A stretch of DNA of 64,000 bases from UBA5314 sp039679855 (GTDB lineage Bacteria; Bacillota; Syntrophomonadia; Syntrophomonadales; Syntrophomonadaceae): contig JBDKUE010000065.1 of NCBI GenBank assembly GCA_039679855.1, forward strand, positions 14,212 through 78,211. The letters run 5' to 3'. Under the pieces are notes generated by a model. That model did not search any database and was not told the DNA's origin. It worked only from the letters and a program-made list of their open reading frames with translations. Positions 9,705 through 17,482 of the stretch are shown here, in pieces (position 1 is the stretch's first letter; each line of letters begins with the position of its first letter). A program made the position numbers and the translations under genes.

Positions 9705-10474
9705 ATAGTGAGAAAAGCTTATTATGGCTTCATTACAAGGAAGAGGACTCCCTGGAAGCCAGAGACGAACTCATAATTCAGTATGCTCAACTGGTAAAGT
9801 ACGTGGCCAATCGTCTGGCTATTAATCTATCGTCCCTGGTGGAGTTGGACGAGTTAATATCCTATGGCATCGAAGGCCTGATCGACGCCATGGAGAAGTT
9901 TGATCACAAACGCAATATTAAATTCGAAACCTATGCCATAACCAGGATCCGGGGCTCCATGATTGACGGGTTGCGTTCCATGGACTGGGTTCCTGTATCC
10001 TTACGTCAGAAAAGCAAAGAATTGGAAAGAACCTACGCCACCCTGGAATCCCGGCTGGGCCGCTCGGCCAGTGATGAAGAGGTAGCTCGGGAGATGGGCA
10101 TCAGCCTGAATGATCTGGCGGTTCTATTAAGAGAAGTTGCTGCAACTACGATAATATCATTAGATGATTTTCTTCCCGGCGAAGAAGGCGATGACAATAA
10201 AAAACGTATTGTCGACATCTTACAGGATGAAGATGCCGTAGATGCACTAGAAATGGCTGAATTTACCGAAGTAAAAGAGACTTTAGCCAGGGCTATTGCC
10301 CGTTTGCCGGAAAAAGAAAAGACCGTTGTTTATCTTTATTACTATGAAGGTTTGACGTTGAAGGAGATCGGAGCCGTACTTACTCTTTCCGAATCGCGGA
10401 TTTCGCAGCTGCACACCAAGGCAATTTTGAGGCTGCGGGGCAGCCTCAGTAAAAAGAAACAGATGCTCAGATAA
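9701..10474 (+). CDS. sigD: Flagellar/motility RNA polymerase sigma factor SigD (FliA/WhiG family)
   Basis: Sigma-28-type factor that directs RNA polymerase to late flagellar, motility and autolysin promoters. The 257-residue protein has region 2 with ELISYGIEGLIDAMEKFD and FETYAITRIRGSMIDGLR, region 3 starting PVSLRQKSKELE, and a region 4 helix-turn-helix in LTLKEIGAVLTLSESRIS. It starts with TTG after a GGGGAGAG site and overlaps cheD by four bases. A hairpin with a short T-run lies about 45 bases downstream, so some transcripts may end here and levels of the last three operon genes may differ. Confidence 0.94.
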   Translation: MNSEKSLLWLHYKEEDSLEARDELIIQYAQLVKYVANRLAINLSSLVELDELISYGIEGLIDAMEKFDHKRNIKFETYAITRIRGSMIDGLRSMDWVPVSLRQKSKELERTYATLESRLGRSASDEEVAREMGISLNDLAVLLREVAATTIISLDDFLPGEEGDDNKKRIVDILQDEDAVDALEMAEFTEVKETLARAIARLPEKEKTVVYLYYYEGLTLKEIGAVLTLSESRISQLHTKAILRLRGSLSKKKQMLR

Positions 10475-10519
10475 CGGGCGTATAGCCAAGGAAAACGCAT
10501 ATCAGGGAAGGTTCGCGGT

Positions 10520-10550
10520 CCTGGGTTAATACGTTATCCCAGGCTTTTTA
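10520..10550 (+). terminator. Weak rho-independent terminator after sigD
   Basis: The arms CCTGGG (10520-10525) and CCCAGG (10538-10543) pair, with TAA/TTA extending the stem after one mismatch, and are followed by CTTTTTA. The T-run is short, so partial read-through into the DUF342 gene is likely. Confidence 0.55.
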
Positions 10551-10607
10551 GGTTTGGGTTATCAACGGTTAGACAGATTTTTCAGGTTAATAAAGGGGGC
10601 TGGGATT

Positions 10608-12005
10608 ATGGAAAACGAGCATAACAGGGACGGCTCGTTAAAGGTTTATTTCGACAGCGGGAAAATGGCTGCATTTTTGGAGGTTCAGCCGCCCTCTGGC
10701 CAGGGTCTGCCATGTACTTACGACCAGGCCGCACAAGTCCTGACTCAAAATAATATAGTCTATGGCATTAATGAAGAGAGAATAAAAGAGCTTATTGCGA
10801 ATGGAAGAGAAAAAGCGGTGGTTGCCCAGGGCACCCTGCCAGTTGATGGAGAGGCCGCCAAATTGGATTTCTTTTTTACGCTCCCCAGCCAGAAACTGGC
10901 GCCTTCTATTAACGAAAAGGGAGTCGCCGATTACCACAACCTGGGGCTTATAAACAACATTCGACGAGGGGAACTGCTGGTTTTAAAAACGCCAGCTACA
11001 CCTGGAACTCCGGGTCGCAATGTTCTGGGCGAGGAGATACCTCCCAAGCCAGGCCGTGAATTGGCGCTGCCTCGAGGCAAAAACACAGTGGCCAACCCTG
11101 AAGAGACCCAGTTGTATGCTGCGGTAGACGGCCATGTCAGCCTGGTCGGGGGCAAGGTTGTGGTCAGCCCGGTCTACAATCTGGATGGAGATGTGGACTT
11201 TTCATCAGGGGATATTGATTTTGTAGGCAATGTTTTGATCAACGGCAATGTAGCCTCCGGTTTTAAAGTCAAAGCCGGCGGGGATATAGAAATACATGGC
11301 TTTATAGAAAATGCCGAGGTTACTGCTGAAGGCAGCATACAGGTTATGGGCGGCATAACCGGAGGGCTTAAAGGACTGGTCAAAGCTGGTGAAGACTTGC
11401 AGGCCCGGTTTGTTGAGAATTCCAGAATTGAAGCGGGTAAAAACATATTTATCCGCGAAGCCATTATGCAATCCCAGGTTAAAGCAGGCGGAAATGTTAA
11501 AGTCATGGATAAAAAAGGCATTATCGTCGGTGGGACTATTCAGGCTTCCGGTGAAGTCGAGTGCAAGATCCTGGGGTCTCAACTTGCTACTCAAACAGCG
11601 GTGGAAGTAGGTGTCAACCCCTATTACCGAGAAGAATATCACCGATTGGGCAAAGCCCATGGAGAGGTGAAAAAGAACGTTGACAACCTGGGACACAACA
11701 TAAGCGTTTTCCAGAGATCAGGGATGTCCATGGATGACCTTGACGATAAAAAGCGGCAACTATTGATGCGCATTTTAGACGAATTTAAAAACCAACGTAA
11801 AGAATTACAACAAATCGAAGAGAGAATGGTCTTTTTGGAGCAGGAATTTGAAAAGAGCAGTAATGCTCGAATATCAGCCTGGGAAGTGGTGTATCCCGGA
11901 GTAAGGCTTTCTGTTGGTCAATGCGTTCACGTAGTCAATGATCCCATTAAGTATTCGGCTTTTGTCCTGGACAAGGGTGAAATTAAGGTTACCTCGCTGC
12001 GCTAA
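10608..12005 (+). CDS. DUF342 / FapA-type polymer-forming protein
   Basis: Belongs to the DUF342 (FapA, flagellar assembly protein A) family: an N-terminal domain, a right-handed beta-helix in the middle, and a C-terminal coiled coil. In this 465-residue protein, repeated G-N/D-V/I steps such as GGDIEIHGFI, GNVLINGNV and AGGNVKVMD (about residues 195-320) are the beta-helix turns. Residues ~350-420 (FKNQRKELQQIEERMVFLEQ) form the coiled coil. I chose ATG 10608 because AAAGGGGG lies 8 bases upstream; an in-frame TTG at 10554 has no ribosome site. FapA genes recur next to sigD in clostridial fla operons; the molecular role is poorly known. Confidence 0.85.
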   Translation: MENEHNRDGSLKVYFDSGKMAAFLEVQPPSGQGLPCTYDQAAQVLTQNNIVYGINEERIKELIANGREKAVVAQGTLPVDGEAAKLDFFFTLPSQKLAPSINEKGVADYHNLGLINNIRRGELLVLKTPATPGTPGRNVLGEEIPPKPGRELALPRGKNTVANPEETQLYAAVDGHVSLVGGKVVVSPVYNLDGDVDFSSGDIDFVGNVLINGNVASGFKVKAGGDIEIHGFIENAEVTAEGSIQVMGGITGGLKGLVKAGEDLQARFVENSRIEAGKNIFIREAIMQSQVKAGGNVKVMDKKGIIVGGTIQASGEVECKILGSQLATQTAVEVGVNPYYREEYHRLGKAHGEVKKNVDNLGHNISVFQRSGMSMDDLDDKKRQLLMRILDEFKNQRKELQQIEERMVFLEQEFEKSSNARISAWEVVYPGVRLSVGQCVHVVNDPIKYSAFVLDKGEIKVTSLR

Positions 12006-12025
12006 GATGGGAAGGTGAAGCTGCT

Positions 12026-12346
12026 ATGAGCATCAGGAGCATAGACATGCAAGTCCTGGTTCAGAAGGTGGGCGATGTGGCTCGTATTCAACACACCCAG
12101 CAGATCGATCACGATAAACGGCAGCAGGAATTTGTTCAAGCAATAACCCAACAGACTCAGCATAATACCAAAGAAGTAAACCAGATGTTAAAAAGTGAGC
12201 ACGCTGAGATCCATCAGCGACAAGAAAAGCAAAAAAAAGAAAAAAATAGCCAAGAAAAAAAAGGAAAAAATGAAAATGAGGCGAATAACGACAGTAAGAG
12301 TCTAAATAACCATGATTCAGGGCACCTTTTGGATATCACCATATAA
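12026..12346 (+). CDS. Small highly charged protein of the fla/che operon, unknown function
   Basis: A 106-residue protein that I cannot assign to a characterised function. Residues 1-50 look helical with many Gln and His. Residues 60-95 are a hydrophilic Lys/Glu/Asn-rich tail (KEKNSQEKKGKNENEANND), probably disordered. No signal peptide or membrane segment is present. The ATG follows GGGAAGGTG at good spacing, and the gene sits 21 bases after the DUF342 gene and just before the SwrB-like gene. Real translation is therefore likely. Similar small genes often occur at this place in clostridial motility operons, which hints at a flagellar accessory role only by position. Confidence 0.7.
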   Translation: MSIRSIDMQVLVQKVGDVARIQHTQQIDHDKRQQEFVQAITQQTQHNTKEVNQMLKSEHAEIHQRQEKQKKEKNSQEKKGKNENEANNDSKSLNNHDSGHLLDITI

Positions 12347-12369
12347 GGCGGTGGGGAAAAATCATCACC

Positions 12370-13320
12370 TTGATCTGCATTATGGCTGGCATCTTGATAG
12401 CGGTGGCGCTGTACAGCGTCAACCGCCAAAAGTTGTTTATGGAAAGTTGTTCCAAAGAACTGAAGGCCAGCCTGCTGCAAGCCCAGGAAGTTAAATGTGA
12501 TTTAGAGGAAATGATGTTAAATACTATAAATATGAGCAGGGAGCTGGTGGACGATCTGGAGCGCAGGATGAAAGTCGAAGCAGAGGCCGAACCTGGCGTA
12601 CTTTCTGCTGTTCAATCTATGCTGCCTGAATACCGTGCCGAAGCTGAAACAGGATTTTCAAAGATGCAGCCATTGGAAGCAAGGCCTGAAGTTCCATCGT
12701 TTCCAGCTGAATTAATCTCCAGACCCCAGATCCCTGAAAAGATTGCGATTTCGAATTTGTTTGAACCGAAATCAGAAGCCGGTTCTCGTATGAAGACAAT
12801 GCCCACGGCAGTTTTTAATTCGCTACCTCAGCTCTCAAGTGCCATAAATCATGAATCACCTGAACCCAGAACCAACGCCGGTGCGACCTGTGGCCCCAGG
12901 ATTCATGAATTGGCCGAAGAGCTTAAAACCAGCAGTAAAGAGCTTTTGAATATTTGCCGGCAGTTGGGTCTCCCTATAAGCCACCACATGAAGGTTTTGA
13001 GTACTGAGCAGGTTGAGGCGATCAAGTCGCAGTGGTTCTTTGGAGAAAAGTATGTAAGGCCACCGCAGCCTTTATTGCAGTCTAAAACCCTTTCAGCAGG
13101 TACTGCTTCTGAAAAGAATGAGTTTAACCAGGTAAGCAGCGAGAGAGGGCAGCAGTTCTCCATGGATGAGATAAAGCAGGCGCATCCCTATCTGGCAGTT
13201 CGCACCCTTTCCGAGCAGGGCTATGATCAAAAAGAAATAGCCCGCATTTTGGGTCGGGGCCAAAGTGAGATCAATCTAATTATGAATTTGACCAGGAGGA
13301 AGATGGTCAGCAACGCTTAA
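12370..13320 (+). CDS. SwrB-like membrane protein with IF2_N-like domain and C-terminal HTH-like motif
   Basis: The gene sits where B. subtilis has swrB (after sigD, before rpsB). Like SwrB it has one N-terminal membrane segment (about residues 2-16), a coiled-coil-like stretch (~25-65) and a C-terminal helix-turn-helix-like segment (EQGYDQKEIARILGRGQSEI) of the DUF6115 type. It is 316 residues, nearly twice the usual size. The extra part includes residues ~175-220, HELAEELKTSSKELLNICRQ then a Gly-Leu-Pro-Ile turn, which resembles the IF2 N-terminal module. SwrB activates the flagellar export apparatus in Bacillus; the same role here is inferred. The start is uncertain: TTG 12370 lies 13 bases from GGTGGGG, and ATG 12382 is the alternative. 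Confidence 0.7.
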   Translation: MICIMAGILIAVALYSVNRQKLFMESCSKELKASLLQAQEVKCDLEEMMLNTINMSRELVDDLERRMKVEAEAEPGVLSAVQSMLPEYRAEAETGFSKMQPLEARPEVPSFPAELISRPQIPEKIAISNLFEPKSEAGSRMKTMPTAVFNSLPQLSSAINHESPEPRTNAGATCGPRIHELAEELKTSSKELLNICRQLGLPISHHMKVLSTEQVEAIKSQWFFGEKYVRPPQPLLQSKTLSAGTASEKNEFNQVSSERGQQFSMDEIKQAHPYLAVRTLSEQGYDQKEIARILGRGQSEINLIMNLTRRKMVSNA

Positions 13321-13353
13321 GTACAATATGAGAAAAACGATAAAAGCGATTTC

Positions 13354-13380
13354 GCCCGTAAAATATTACGGGCTTTTTTG
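13354..13380 (+). terminator. Rho-independent terminator ending the fla/che operon
   Basis: Perfect 8-bp stem GCCCGTAA (13354-13361) with TTACGGGC (13366-13373), a 4-base loop and six T residues. It lies 34 bases after the SwrB-like gene. Confidence 0.9.
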
Positions 13381-13454
13381 TGATTGGTAAAAGTAATGGC
13401 GGTTGAAGTATTTAATAGAGGGTTTTGTCAGATTATAATTCTAAATGCGGGTTA

Positions 13455-13664
13455 GTACTCTGTTAACCCTAATTCTATATATAATCGTCGGTTAAATTTT
13501 CGTATGACTGCGTTGTCGTCAGTCGTAATACGTCCAGCATTACTCCCTCTGACGCCCACGACGGGCTAATGCGGCGATGCCAGGACGGCAAGGAGCCGCC
13601 TTCGCCTTGTCCTACAAAAATTTTCCTCGCCGAATTATACACAGAATTAGGGTTAACAGAGTAC
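13455..13664. repeat. 210-bp MITE-like inverted-repeat element
   Basis: A perfect 22-bp inverted repeat, 13455-13476 and 13643-13664, bounds the segment; each arm begins with GTAC and contains GTTAACCCTAATTCT or its complement. Pairing continues imperfectly inward for about 25 further bases (TATAAT/ATTATA and AAATTTTCG/AAAATTTT parts). The GC-rich centre has no credible gene and no transposase. Because the outermost GTAC is self-complementary, it could equally be a 4-bp target duplication. The right end lies 12 bases from the -35 box of the rpsB promoter. I infer a non-autonomous mobile element or a dispersed palindromic repeat. Confidence 0.7.
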
Positions 13665-13676
13665 AAGTATAGTTCC

Positions 13677-13706
13677 TTGCCATTTTGGATAGATTTGTGA
13701 TATATT
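13677..13706 (+). promoter_or_regulatory. Putative SigA promoter for rpsB-tsf
   Basis: TTGCCA (13677-13682), an 18-base spacer and TATATT (13701-13706) differ from the consensus by one base in each box. About 100 bases of untranslated leader follow before rpsB, room for the autogenous S2 control known for this operon, though I identified no specific structure. Confidence 0.5.
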
Positions 13707-13813
13707 ATCTGATGGTGATTACACACGCTGGTGGAATGAACGGCAGTGCTGGAAGACAGTTGACGTTCATAATGAAGCGGCGGAGGGAAAAAACTGAAAA
13801 GGAGGTGTTGGTG

Positions 13814-14512
13814 GTGTCAGTAATTACCATGAAGCAGCTCCTGGAAGCAGGAGTGCATTTCGGACACCAAACTCGCCGGTGGAACCCCAAGATGTCAACC
13901 TACATCTACATGGAGCGCAATGGCATCTACATCATCGACCTGCAGCAGACGGTCAAGAAATTTGATGAAGCTTATGCTTTTGTCAAAAGCGTGGTGCAGG
14001 ATGGAAAAGGGGTTCTGTTCGTCGGAACCAAGAAACAGGCCCAGGAGACTATCAGGGAGGAAGCACGCCGCTGCGGGATGTTTTTCGTAAACCAGCGCTG
14101 GCTGGGCGGAATGCTTACCAATTACAAGACCATTCGGAAGCGGGTTTCCCGTCTTAAGGAACTAGAAAAGATGGAAGAAGACGGAGCTTTTGATGTTCTC
14201 ACCAAAAAGGAAGTAGCCCGCTTACGCAACGAAGCGGAGAGACTGGAGCGATTCCTGGGCGGAATCAAAGATATGGACAAACTGCCGGGGGCGGTCTTTG
14301 TAGTGGACCCGCGCAAGGAAAAAATTGCAGTAGCGGAGGCCCGCAAGCTCAACATTCCGGTGGTAGCTATTGTAGACACCAATTGCGACCCTGATGAAAT
14401 CGATTACGTGATTCCAGGAAATGATGATGCTATTAGAGCAGTGAAACTTATATCCTCCAGAATAGCCGATGCGGTTCTGGAGGGCAAGCAGGGAGAACAG
14501 ATGACGGCTTAA
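13814..14512 (+). CDS. rpsB: 30S ribosomal protein S2
   Basis: Ribosomal protein S2 of the small subunit. The product begins VSVITMKQLLEAGVHFGHQT and continues with RRWNPKMSTYIY, FVNQRWLGGMLTN and VDTNCDPDEIDYVIPGNDDA, all diagnostic. I place the start at GTG 13814, 8 bases after GGAGG (13801-13805), giving 232 residues, the family length. The longer open frame from 13685 would add 43 residues foreign to S2. Preceded by a likely promoter, it opens the conserved rpsB-tsf-pyrH-frr cluster. Confidence 0.97.
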   Translation: MSVITMKQLLEAGVHFGHQTRRWNPKMSTYIYMERNGIYIIDLQQTVKKFDEAYAFVKSVVQDGKGVLFVGTKKQAQETIREEARRCGMFFVNQRWLGGMLTNYKTIRKRVSRLKELEKMEEDGAFDVLTKKEVARLRNEAERLERFLGGIKDMDKLPGAVFVVDPRKEKIAVAEARKLNIPVVAIVDTNCDPDEIDYVIPGNDDAIRAVKLISSRIADAVLEGKQGEQMTA

Positions 14513-14521
14513 CGTGGTTGA

Positions 14522-14556
14522 GGGGTGGTGGATAATTTCCTTACACCCCTTTTTTA
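14522..14556 (+). terminator. Terminator/attenuator between rpsB and tsf
   Basis: GGGGTG (14522-14527) pairs with CACCCC (14544-14549) and is followed by TTTTTTT. Lying inside an operon, it probably lowers tsf expression relative to rpsB, or ends an rpsB-only transcript, as known for this pair in other bacteria. Confidence 0.7.
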
Positions 14557-14594
14557 TGAATATTATTCCTTAATATCAAGGAGGTAAATATCCA

Positions 14595-15248
14595 GTGGAA
14601 ATTACTGCGGCAATGGTTAAAGAGCTGAGAGAGATGACCGGGGCAGGCATGATGGATTGCAAGAAAGCCCTGCAGGCAACCGACGGAAATCTAGATAAAG
14701 CAGTTGATGAACTGCGCACCAAAGGCCTGGCCAAAGCGGCTAAAAAGGCCGGCCGGGTGGCCAGTGAAGGTACAGTTATTTCCTACATACATGGCGGAGG
14801 TCGAATCGGAGTTCTAGTGGAAGTTAACTGTGAAACTGATTTTGTGGCGAAAACCAATGAGTTTAAGAGCCTGGCCTACGATATTGCCATGCAGATTGCG
14901 GCGTCCAACCCCGAGTATATCAGCCGGGAACAGGTGTCGGCCGAGATAATCGAACATGAAAAAGAGGTTTTAAAAGCCCAGGCCCGGGAAGAAGGCAAGC
15001 CGGAGAAGGTAATAGAAAAGATGGTTGAGGGTCGTTTGGAGAAATACTTCAAGGACAACTGCCTGCTAGAACAACCATTCATCAAGGATCCGGATAAAAC
15101 GGTCATGGTTATAATCCAGGAACAGATCGCCCGGATTGGCGAAAATATAAATGTACGGCGTTTTGCCCGCTACCAGCTGGGTGAAGGGATTGAAAAGGAA
15201 AAAGTCGATTTTGCTACCGAAGTTATGGCGCAGATAGCAGATAAATAG
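14595..15248 (+). CDS. tsf: Translation elongation factor Ts
   Basis: Guanine-nucleotide exchange factor for EF-Tu. The N-terminal UBA-like domain reads VKELREMTGAGMMDCKKAL (residues ~8-26). The exchange core follows with VEVNCETDFVAKTNEF (~75-90). The 217-residue length is that of the shorter, Gram-positive/cyanobacterial type with one core subdomain arrangement. It starts with GTG after AAGGAGGTAAAT. It follows rpsB as in nearly all bacteria. Confidence 0.97.
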   Translation: MEITAAMVKELREMTGAGMMDCKKALQATDGNLDKAVDELRTKGLAKAAKKAGRVASEGTVISYIHGGGRIGVLVEVNCETDFVAKTNEFKSLAYDIAMQIAASNPEYISREQVSAEIIEHEKEVLKAQAREEGKPEKVIEKMVEGRLEKYFKDNCLLEQPFIKDPDKTVMVIIQEQIARIGENINVRRFARYQLGEGIEKEKVDFATEVMAQIADK

Positions 15249-15304
15249 AACAGCACCTATCCGTTAGTAGCTTATCAGGGGAGTAATCCGGGAGGGAGCA
15301 TTTT

Positions 15305-16033
15305 ATGCAAAAGGCAAAGTATAAGCGCATAGTATTAAAACTCAGCGGGGAAGCTCTGGCAGGTGAAGGCGGGTTTGGAATTGATTTTGAGGTGCTGGTA
15401 TCCATTGCCCGACAGGTAATTGAAGTTGTAAAGGCTGGGGTTGAAGTCGCCATCGTGGTAGGTGGCGGCAACATCTGGCGGGGAGTTGCAGGAAGCGCTC
15501 AGGGAATGGATAGAGCGGCAGCCGATTTTATGGGCATGTTAGCCACCGAAATCAACGCTCTGGCTTTGCAGGACGCCCTGGAGAAGCTCGATATGGGCAC
15601 CAGGGTAATGTCGGCTATAGAAATGAAAGAGGTGGCTGAACCCTATATCCGAAGGCGGGCTATCAGGCATCTGGAAAAGGGCCGGGTAGTGATATTTTCA
15701 GCTGGAACCGGCAATCCCTATTTCTCAACTGATACTGCGGCAGCTCTTCGTTCGGCTGAAATTGAGGCTGAAGTGATACTTATGGCTAAAAGGGTTGATG
15801 GAGTATACGACTCTGATCCTAAAATTAATCCCCAGGCTAAAAAATACGACTTTTTAAATTATATGGATGTCATTAACCAGGGTCTGGGAGTAATGGATTC
15901 AACCGCGGCCTCATTATGCATGGACAATATGATTCCAATTATCGTTTTTGATCTCACCCGGGACGGCAACATAATGAAGGCAGTTCTGGGAGAAAAAATC
16001 GGAACCTTTGTTGGGAGGAATAGCGATGATTAA
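15305..16033 (+). CDS. pyrH: UMP kinase
   Basis: Phosphorylates UMP to UDP in pyrimidine nucleotide synthesis. This is a hexameric bacterial enzyme of the amino acid kinase family. Signatures are KRIVLKLSGEALAGEGGFGI (residues ~7-26), VVGGGNIWRG (~52-61), AGTGNPYFSTDTAAALR (~134-150) and the C-terminal MKAVLGEKIGTFVG. The 242-residue length is typical. The ATG follows GGGAGGGAGCATTTT. The stop lies inside the frr start region (ATGATTAA), an 8-base overlap. Confidence 0.97.
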   Translation: MQKAKYKRIVLKLSGEALAGEGGFGIDFEVLVSIARQVIEVVKAGVEVAIVVGGGNIWRGVAGSAQGMDRAAADFMGMLATEINALALQDALEKLDMGTRVMSAIEMKEVAEPYIRRRAIRHLEKGRVVIFSAGTGNPYFSTDTAAALRSAEIEAEVILMAKRVDGVYDSDPKINPQAKKYDFLNYMDVINQGLGVMDSTAASLCMDNMIPIIVFDLTRDGNIMKAVLGEKIGTFVGRNSDD

Positions 16034-16583
16034 AGATATGATAAATGAAACAGATTCTCGCATGAAAAAGACCATTGAACACCTGACTCAGGATCTGGCT
16101 ACTTTAAGAGCAGGGAGAGCCAATCCCGCTATGGTTGACAGGTTGATGGTCAGTTACTATGGGCAGGCCACTCCCTTGAACCAACTGGCCAATATAACCG
16201 TTCCTGAACCGAGATTGCTGGTAATTCAACCCTGGGACAAAAGCAGCATTCCCGATATTGAGAAGGCAGTTATGAAGTCTGATCTGGGCATTAACCCTTC
16301 CAATGATGGAAATGTAATCCGTTTAGCGGTTCCTCAACTGACCGAGGAGAGACGGAAAGATATCGTCAAGGTCGTCAAAAAGAGAGGCGAAGAGGCCAAA
16401 GTGGCTGTTCGTAATATTCGCCGCGAGCAAAATGATTTTATGAAGGCCGCCGAAAAGGATAAAATGGTTTCTGAAGATGAGAGTAAAAAGGGCATGGAAG
16501 AAGTCCAAAAAATTACGGATAAATATATAAAAGATATAGATTCCATAATGGCAGCTAAAGAAAAGGACATAATGGAAGTTTAG
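16026..16583 (+). CDS. frr: Ribosome recycling factor
   Basis: Splits post-termination ribosomes together with EF-G. ATG 16026 lies 7 bases after GGAGG (16014-16018) and gives 185 residues, the standard size. An in-frame TTG at 16008 would read through the ribosome site. Hallmarks are LRAGRANPAMVDRLMVSYYG (residues ~28-47), TPLNQLANITVPEPRLLVIQ and LTEERRKDIVKVVKKRGEEA. It overlaps pyrH by eight bases. Confidence 0.97.
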   Translation: MIKDMINETDSRMKKTIEHLTQDLATLRAGRANPAMVDRLMVSYYGQATPLNQLANITVPEPRLLVIQPWDKSSIPDIEKAVMKSDLGINPSNDGNVIRLAVPQLTEERRKDIVKVVKKRGEEAKVAVRNIRREQNDFMKAAEKDKMVSEDESKKGMEEVQKITDKYIKDIDSIMAAKEKDIMEV

Positions 16584-16635
16584 TTTGATGGTTTAATTTG
16601 GTCCCGGCAATGGTTATAATAGGTATAATGTTAGG

Positions 16636-16656
16636 CCCCCGCTTGGGGGTTTATTA
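16636..16656 (+). terminator. Probable terminator after frr
   Basis: CCCCC (16636-16640), loop GCTT and GGGGG (16645-16649), followed by TTTATTAATTT. The stem is short but GC-only. A TATAAT sequence sits at 16615-16620, without a good -35 box. Confidence 0.5.
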
Positions 16657-16711
16657 ATTTGGATGCCCCAAAATACTCCATGGTGCTTAAAGGAAAGCGA
16701 GTCGTTATAAT

Positions 16712-17482
16712 TTGCCGAAAAAAAACGACAAAGTCAGTGAAAACCTTAAAAATGAAAAGATGCCCCGCCACCTTGCTATAATTATGGACGGCAACGGGCG
16801 CTGGGCCAAGAAAAAGCTTATGCCCCGCACGATAGGTCATCGGGCGGGAATGAGTTCTCTTAAAGAAGTGGTGAAGGCCTGCGATGAATGGGGAATTCCG
16901 GTCTTGACCGTTTTCGCCTTTTCCACTGAAAACTGGAAGCGTCCCCATGAAGAAGTCAGTTTTTTAATGCGCCTGCTAGTTGAGTTTCTGCACAAAGAAC
17001 TCAAGGAATTACATGACAACAATGTACGTATTAATCTATTGGGAGACCTGGAGCCTCTGCCTTTAGACTGCCAAGATTTGATTCGAGAAGCCATCCAGCT
17101 TACCAGGAACAACTCAGGGTTGATATTTAATATAGCGCTTAATTACGGCTCTCGACTGGAACTGGTGCAGGCTGCCCGTCATCTAGCCGAGTTGGCTGTA
17201 GAGGGTAAACTGGCTCCGGAAGACATTGATGAACAGGCCGTTTCCGATCTGCTTTTTACAGCCGGGCTGCCTGATCCCGACCTGGTGATACGGACGGCTG
17301 GCGAGATGCGGATCAGCAATTTCCTTTTATGGCAAATCGCTTATGCTGAATTTTGGGTCACCGGGTGCCTTTGGCCCGATTTTAACCGGGAAGAGTTAAT
17401 GAAGGCCATAAAAGCCTATCAACAGCGCGAGCGTCGTTTTGGGGGACTCGGTCAGCCGGGAGTAGGTGAAACCGATGCTTAA
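16712..17482 (+). CDS. uppS: Undecaprenyl diphosphate synthase (cis-prenyltransferase)
   Basis: Condenses isopentenyl diphosphate onto farnesyl diphosphate to make the C55 lipid carrier for cell-wall synthesis. Family motifs are HLAIIMDGNGRWAKKK (residues ~20-35, catalytic Asp), GHRAGM, TVFAFSTENWKRP, NIALNYGSR, and the C-terminal PDPDLVIRTAGEMRISNFLL and YAEFWVTGCLWPDF. The 256-residue length is usual. The start TTG at 16712 has only a distant AAAGGAAA; ATG 16760 would remove a hydrophilic, non-conserved N-terminal tail. The stop overlaps the cdsA start. Confidence 0.95.
   Translation: MPKKNDKVSENLKNEKMPRHLAIIMDGNGRWAKKKLMPRTIGHRAGMSSLKEVVKACDEWGIPVLTVFAFSTENWKRPHEEVSFLMRLLVEFLHKELKELHDNNVRINLLGDLEPLPLDCQDLIREAIQLTRNNSGLIFNIALNYGSRLELVQAARHLAELAVEGKLAPEDIDEQAVSDLLFTAGLPDPDLVIRTAGEMRISNFLLWQIAYAEFWVTGCLWPDFNREELMKAIKAYQQRERRFGGLGQPGVGETDA

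Noticed and set aside
12312..12494. 60-codon plus-strand frame overlapping the start of the SwrB-like gene
   Set aside because: Out of frame with the 316-residue gene, which has a membrane segment and conserved C-terminal motif.
13475..13726. 83-codon open frame on the minus strand across the inverted-repeat element
   Set aside because: It spans the GC-rich centre and one arm of the element and the rpsB promoter, has no ribosome site and no recognisable product.
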